From: JASMHC01 sp964476515
GTDB lineage: Bacteria > Pseudomonadota > Alphaproteobacteria > Rhodobacterales > Rhodobacteraceae
Assembly (NCBI GenBank): GCA_964476515.1
Contig: CAYZAY010000009.1
Location: 1-45,472, forward strand
DNA length: 45,472 bases
Direction of reading: 5' to 3'
Part shown: in pieces, positions 42,125 through 45,472 of the stretch
Layout of the letters: each line of letters starts with the position of its first letter
Position numbering within the stretch: the stretch's first letter is position 1
Notes under the pieces: generated by a model
What the model was told of the DNA's origin: nothing
The model's database searches: none
The model's input: only the letters and a program-made list of their open reading frames with translations
Translations under genes and position numbers: made by a program

Positions 42125-42478
42125 ATGTCCGGATACCTAACGACCCATGTTCTCGACACTGCGCGGGGATGTCCCGCTGAGGGGCTAGAGATCGAGCTTT
42201 TTCGCATTGACGGGGAAAGCCGGACGCATTTACGGACGTTGAAGACCAATGATGACGGCCGCACGGATGAACAGATTTTGCCTGCTTCAGAATTTGCCGT
42301 AGGAACCTATGAATTGGTGTTCCATTCAGGTGCCTATCTGGATGCCTGTGGCGCCCCGCCTGAAGAACCTCGGTTCCTTGATGTGGTGCCAATCCGCTTT
42401 GGCATGTCAGAACCCGCGCATTACCACGTGCCACTATTGCTGTCGCCGTTCGGATATTCGACCTATCGGGGAAGCTAA
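42125..42478 (+). CDS. uraH: 5-hydroxyisourate hydrolase (transthyretin-like)
   Basis: A 117-residue HIUase that hydrolyses 5-hydroxyisourate, the product of urate oxidation, to OHCU. The N-terminal motif LTTHVLDTARG, the central HLRTLKTNDDGRTD, HYHVPLLLSPFGYSTYRGS and the C-terminal tetrapeptide YRGS are diagnostic. ATG 42125 has AGGAG at good spacing; a 9-codon upstream extension lacks a Shine-Dalgarno. It is separated from puuD by a minus-strand LysR gene; together they form a urate-degradation cluster. No OHCU decarboxylase (uraD) is in the window. Confidence 0.95.
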   Translation: MSGYLTTHVLDTARGCPAEGLEIELFRIDGESRTHLRTLKTNDDGRTDEQILPASEFAVGTYELVFHSGAYLDACGAPPEEPRFLDVVPIRFGMSEPAHYHVPLLLSPFGYSTYRGS

Positions 42479-42496
42479 GCCGCGCGAGCTTTGGGG

Positions 42497-43402
42497 TTAC
42501 GAACGTAGCTCTTTTTGAATTGCCTTTACCATGAATTCGATGAACAGCCGCGTCTTGGGGTCCTGCATCCTGCGGTGGGTATATAGGCACGCCATTTGAA
42601 CCGGAATTGGCGGTTCGCTCTCTAACACTTTGACCATGCGACTGGCGGCCAAATGCTCGGCCACTTCGAATTCGGCTTTCAAAACAATCCCGTGCCCTTC
42701 GAGCGCCCAATTGGTCAGCACGTCCCCGTGATCTGATTCTAACGGTCCCGAAACGGGTACGCGCTTCACACCTTCGGGCGTTTCCAGCGGCCACTGGAAT
42801 TCCGGTGCACCGGGATAGCGCAGGTTCAGGCAATCATGGGCATCGGTTTTCAGCTCTGCACTTGAAGCGGGCATGCCCCGCTCGGCCACGTATTCAGGTG
42901 ACGCACAAAGCACTCTTGGGCAATCTGCAATCTTCTTGATCCGCATGTTTGAATCTTCAGGCAGCCCAAGGATGAAAGCCACATCCAACCCTTCGGCCGC
43001 GAGATCGAGCTTGCGATCTGACAGGCGTAAGCGAACGTTGATCAGTGGGTATTCCTTGCGAAAATCCGGTATCTTCGGCGCAATTAACCGCTGTCCCATC
43101 CCCAGTGGCGCGGCCACATAAATCGTTCCGCGCGGGATTTGAGTGACGTTGGTGATCTCAGCTTCGGCCTCATCGACAGATTCGAGGATTTTCTTGGCAC
43201 CGGGGTAGAAAAGTTCACCCTGTTCGGTCGGATTCAGTTTGCGTGTTGTTCGTTGAAACAAACGCACATTCAGATGCTCTTCCAACTGCGAAATACGCGA
43301 AGACGCGACGGCTGCCGAAATGCGAAGATCCCGGGCTGCGGCGGACATGCTGCCAAGCTCATAGACACGGACGAAAGTGCGGATATTGTCGAAATAGGCC
43401 AT
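42497..43402 (-). CDS. LysR-family regulator of the urate cluster
   Basis: A 301-residue LysR protein. Winged HTH in residues 1-60 (ELGSMSAAARDLRISAAVAS, then SRISQLEEHLNVRLF), linker helix, and effector domain from about 90. It lies between uraH and puuD and is divergent from puuD, so control of urate degradation is the natural inference. Its start and that of puuD are 99 bp apart, and this gap holds an imperfect palindrome and a direct repeat (see 43430-43481). It converges on uraH with 18 bp between the stops. Confidence 0.88.
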   Translation of the reverse strand: MAYFDNIRTFVRVYELGSMSAAARDLRISAAVASSRISQLEEHLNVRLFQRTTRKLNPTEQGELFYPGAKKILESVDEAEAEITNVTQIPRGTIYVAAPLGMGQRLIAPKIPDFRKEYPLINVRLRLSDRKLDLAAEGLDVAFILGLPEDSNMRIKKIADCPRVLCASPEYVAERGMPASSAELKTDAHDCLNLRYPGAPEFQWPLETPEGVKRVPVSGPLESDHGDVLTNWALEGHGIVLKAEFEVAEHLAASRMVKVLESEPPIPVQMACLYTHRRMQDPKTRLFIEFMVKAIQKELRS

Positions 43403-43429
43403 GATCTCATTCTTAGGCGATTTTTGAAG

Positions 43430-43481
43430 CTTTTTGGATTATTTTATGGATACTCCAAAAGAACAACCCCTGTTATTTTAT
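43430..43481. promoter_or_regulatory. Candidate LysR-binding region between lysR and puuD
   Basis: CTTTTTGGA (43430-43438) and TCCAAAAG (43454-43461) form an inverted repeat with one unpaired base. TTATTTTAT occurs at 43439-43447 and again at 43473-43481, 34 bp apart, about three helical turns. GAGGGA, the puuD Shine-Dalgarno, follows. The A/T-rich divergent gap is the expected place for LysR sites and both promoters. Confidence 0.45.
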
Positions 43482-43501
43482 CAAAAAAACGAGGGATCAT
43501 A

Positions 43502-44755
43502 ATGAGTGAACTAGCAATTATCTGGGATTGGTTGGAATTTGCGGTCCGTTGGCTGCACGTCATTACGGCTTTCGCATGGATCGGTTCATCGTTTTATTTC
43601 ATAGCTTTAGACCTTGGACTTCATCGGAATATCCCCGGCCCCGCGGATGGCGAAGAATGGCAGGTTCACGGGGGTGGGTTTTACCACATCCAGAAATACC
43701 TTGTGGCCCCTGACAACATGCCCGAGCATCTGATCTGGTTTAAATGGGAAAGTTATACGACATGGCTTTCGGGGGCGGCCCTGTTGATGGTCGTTTATTG
43801 GGCGGGCGGAGAGCTCTACTTGGTCGACCAGTCGAAATCCGACCTGAGCCTGTTCCTTGGCATCGTAATTTCAGCCGCATCTTTGACCATTGGCTGGCTG
43901 GTTTATGACTTCCTTTGCAAGTCCCCGCTGGGTGAACGCCCGACCGTTTTGATGGTGCTGTTGTTCGTCCTGCTGGTGGCCATGGGTTACGCCTATAATC
44001 AGGTCTTCACCGGTCGCGCAGTCCTGTTGCACTTGGGTGCCTTTACCGCAACGATCATGACGGCGAATGTGTTCTTCGTGATCATTCCGAACCAGAAAAT
44101 CGTTGTCGCCGATCTGAAATCGGGCAATGCGCCTGATCCGAAATTCGGCAAAATCGCCAAGCTGCGCTCGACCCACAACAACTACCTGACACTGCCGGTC
44201 ATCTTCCTGATGCTGTCCAACCACTACCCGCTGGCCTTTGCCACGGATAACAACTGGATCATCGCAGCGCTGGTGTTTCTGATCGGTGTTTCGATCCGCC
44301 ACTACTTTAACTCGATGCACGCCCGTAAGGGAGAGCCGACTTGGACGTGGCTGGTGACCGCCCTGCTGTTCATCCTGATCATGTGGCTATCGACGGCGCC
44401 TCTGCGTCAGGACGGGTACGAGGAAAGCGAGGCGCGTGAGCTGACAACAACGGAACAGGTGTTTGCCAGTGCGGATGGCTTTGACGACGTGTCTTCGATC
44501 ATCCCTGGCCGCTGTGCGATGTGCCATTCGCGCGAACCCTATTGGGATGGCATCCACTATGCCCCCAAGGGTGTTCTGCTGGAAACCCCAGCCGACATCG
44601 CCCAGAACGCGCGGCTTATCTATATCCAGTCGGGTGTGACCCACGCCATGCCACCGGCCAATGTTAGCTGGATGGAGGAGGACGAGCGCAAGACCGTGAT
44701 CCGCTGGTATAACGGCGCGGTGGACGATCTGCCTCTGACCTTGGCGCGGCACTGA
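43502..44755 (+). CDS. puuD: Urate hydroxylase PuuD with C-terminal cytochrome c domain
   Basis: A 417-residue integral membrane enzyme. About eight hydrophobic helices occupy residues 1-300 (LEFAVRWLHVITAFAWIGSS at the start), the DUF989 urate hydroxylase module that converts urate to 5-hydroxyisourate. A periplasmic cytochrome c domain follows, with the haem motif C338-A-M-C341-H342 and probable axial Met383 (THAMPP), allowing electrons to pass to the respiratory chain without making hydrogen peroxide. ATG 43502 has GAGGGA upstream; the frame extends farther back through the lysR gap, but that part is not coding. UraH is encoded close by and acts on the product. Confidence 0.94.
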   Translation: MSELAIIWDWLEFAVRWLHVITAFAWIGSSFYFIALDLGLHRNIPGPADGEEWQVHGGGFYHIQKYLVAPDNMPEHLIWFKWESYTTWLSGAALLMVVYWAGGELYLVDQSKSDLSLFLGIVISAASLTIGWLVYDFLCKSPLGERPTVLMVLLFVLLVAMGYAYNQVFTGRAVLLHLGAFTATIMTANVFFVIIPNQKIVVADLKSGNAPDPKFGKIAKLRSTHNNYLTLPVIFLMLSNHYPLAFATDNNWIIAALVFLIGVSIRHYFNSMHARKGEPTWTWLVTALLFILIMWLSTAPLRQDGYEESEARELTTTEQVFASADGFDDVSSIIPGRCAMCHSREPYWDGIHYAPKGVLLETPADIAQNARLIYIQSGVTHAMPPANVSWMEEDERKTVIRWYNGAVDDLPLTLARH

Positions 44756-45041
44756 ACGACATGCGCCACCGCCCCGCCTGAGGGGTATCCTCGGCAGGGT
44801 GTCGGCTTGAAGTCTTTATAAAGTGAGAAGAAGGCGGGCCCACCAATGCGGTTTATGCCAGTCAGGGGTTTTTCTGTCCCCGATCGTCGATCTTCCGGTA
44901 TCTGGCCGGTTCCCTAAGCATGACAGCTTTCGCTAGCCCTCAGAACCGTTTCACCTGTTGTGCACGGAAAGGGTTATGCGGGGTTGAGGGTTAAGGTGGT
45001 GTGAGCGGTGCGTTCGGTGGATCGCGAGAGGCGGGCCTGTA
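44756..45041. other. Non-coding stretch after puuD
   Basis: About 286 bp with no convincing ORF, RNA gene or terminator. The short GGCGGGCC occurs once here and again near 45031. The remainder of the window to 45472 is also gene-free and is taken up by palindromic repeats listed separately. Confidence 0.5.
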
Positions 45042-45061
45042 GGTCGGGCTTCAGCCCGACC
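45042..45061. repeat. Short palindrome (GGTCGGGCT/AGCCCGACC)
   Basis: A perfect 9-bp inverted repeat with a 2-nt centre (TC). It looks like a REP-type or mosaic repeat unit of the sort scattered between proteobacterial genes; only one copy is seen in this window. Confidence 0.65.
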
Positions 45062-45121
45062 CCCCTTAGGGTGAGTTTCCAACCCACCTATGCGAGAGCA
45101 TTGACCCATCGGGCCATGTAT

Positions 45122-45199
45122 TGTCATCCCCGCGAAAGCGGGGACCGGTATCAACCTAGCGCCAAACCTAACAAGGCCCCCGCTTGCGCGGGGGTGACA
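45122..45199. repeat. Palindromic interspersed element, kind B, copy 2
   Basis: A 78-bp element with the same boundaries and plan as the copy at 34978: TGTCATCCC at the left, GGTGACA at the right, hairpins CCCCGC-gaaa-GCGGGG (45128-45143) and CCCCCGC-ttgc-GCGGGGG (45177-45194). The left 26 bases are identical to copy 1; the middle has diverged. Confidence 0.9.
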
Positions 45200-45276
45200 T
45201 CTTATAACCGAGGTTCGCGCCCAACTCCGATGGTGGCCCCCTCTATACGGCACCGCCTCTCGTCCATTCCCCGTAG

Positions 45277-45297
45277 GGTGCGCATTCACTGCGCACC
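45277..45297. repeat. Short palindrome (GGTGCGC/GCGCACC)
   Basis: A perfect 7-bp inverted repeat around ATTCACT, preceded by CCGTAG. It resembles a widespread short repeat unit and lies 2 bp from the kind-A element. Confidence 0.6.
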
Positions 45298-45299
45298 AA

Positions 45300-45447
45300 G
45301 CGAGAGCGCCGACCCGCGGGGTGGCATCGGTACGCTATCAGTCGGGCACTTTATCCCTCAACCCCGTCGAACGGTTGATCCTGCCGCACCGTCGCAAAAG
45401 CGCCGTCCTATCGGGGCGGGTCGGCGCTCGCGCGCCAGCCTACGGCT
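45300..45447. repeat. Long-range palindromic element, kind A, copy 2
   Basis: Left arm 45300-45317 (GCGAGAGCGCCGACCCGC) and right arm 45416-45433 pair at 17 of 18 positions around a 98-nt interior. The interior again begins GGGTGGC and ends GCAAAAGCGCCG. After 3 nt comes AGCC-tac-GGCT (45437-45447). Compared with the copy at 40407, changes at arm positions 5, 7 and 13 occur on both arms and keep pairing. Confidence 0.85.
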
Positions 45448-45472
45448 GCTATTCGCGCGATTCCTTACGTTA

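Noticed and set aside
42027..42833. Long minus-strand frame overlapping uraH and lysR
   Set aside because: It is antisense to uraH, out of frame with lysR, rich in Arg and Cys, and resembles no known family.
43139..43501. Upstream extension of the puuD frame through the lysR gene
   Set aside because: It covers the 5' part of lysR on the other strand and its promoter gap; ATG 43502 has a strong GAGGGA and begins the first membrane helix.

Overview
The window is a stretch of ordinary chromosome from an alphaproteobacterium, most likely a marine Rhodobacterales (Roseobacter-group) species. The inference rests on gene content and sites: 5-aminolevulinate synthase of the C4 (Shemin) haem route, a GTTC-N7-GTTC SOS box in front of uvrA, a bactofilin/M23 peptidase pair, a valine-catabolism operon, and a PuuD-type urate hydroxylase with a fused cytochrome c. 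No phage, insertion sequence, CRISPR array or large foreign island is visible. Gene density is high and the only RNA gene seen is one tRNA-Val(TAC).

Layout: 1-2.8 kb, valine/branched-chain acyl-CoA degradation (acyl-CoA dehydrogenase, then a 3-hydroxyisobutyryl-CoA hydrolase fused in frame to 3-hydroxyisobutyrate dehydrogenase). 2.9-10.6 kb, a secreted GIN-domain repeat protein, uvrA with its LexA box, a rhodanese, lpdA with a large 5' hairpin, a DUF4242 gene facing a LysR regulator, and DUF924. 10.7-16.4 kb, an MFS transporter and a queA/YhdP-like pair. 16.6-19.9 kb, Bcp peroxiredoxin with a ferritin-like DUF455 protein, then an M23 peptidase overlapping bactofilin. 19.9-23.3 kb, DUF2189 membrane protein, amidase and prfB. 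23.4-25.0 kb, a small accessory locus: two overlapping ORFs (one HTH protein) behind an operator-like palindrome, followed by a broken antibiotic-kinase-like gene. 25.0-30.9 kb, a tightly packed minus-strand run of aminotransferase, glycosyltransferase, AmiC and PBP1A. 31.0-35.0 kb, DsbA-like protein, ACT protein, GFA protein and a DEAD-box helicase. 35.0-38.8 kb, ispG, a RodZ-like protein and hemA. 39.0-44.8 kb, M20 hydrolase, tRNA-Val, a frameshifted iron alcohol dehydrogenase, and a urate-degradation cluster (uraH, LysR, puuD). The last 0.7 kb has no gene and is packed with palindromic repeats.

Most notable points: (1) two kinds of dispersed palindromic element, each present twice; one kind shows compensatory base changes between copies, so its folding appears to be maintained; (2) the HIBCH-HIBADH fusion at a junction that still carries a Shine-Dalgarno and ATG; (3) several genes whose reading is disturbed by what looks like a single missing base (iron ADH, antibiotic kinase, amidase N-terminus, perhaps the fusion itself), which means either recent gene decay or base errors in this assembly; (4) the uncharacterised HTH locus at 23.4-24.2 kb. 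Everything is read by eye; no alignments or database searches were run, and residue numbers are hand counts.
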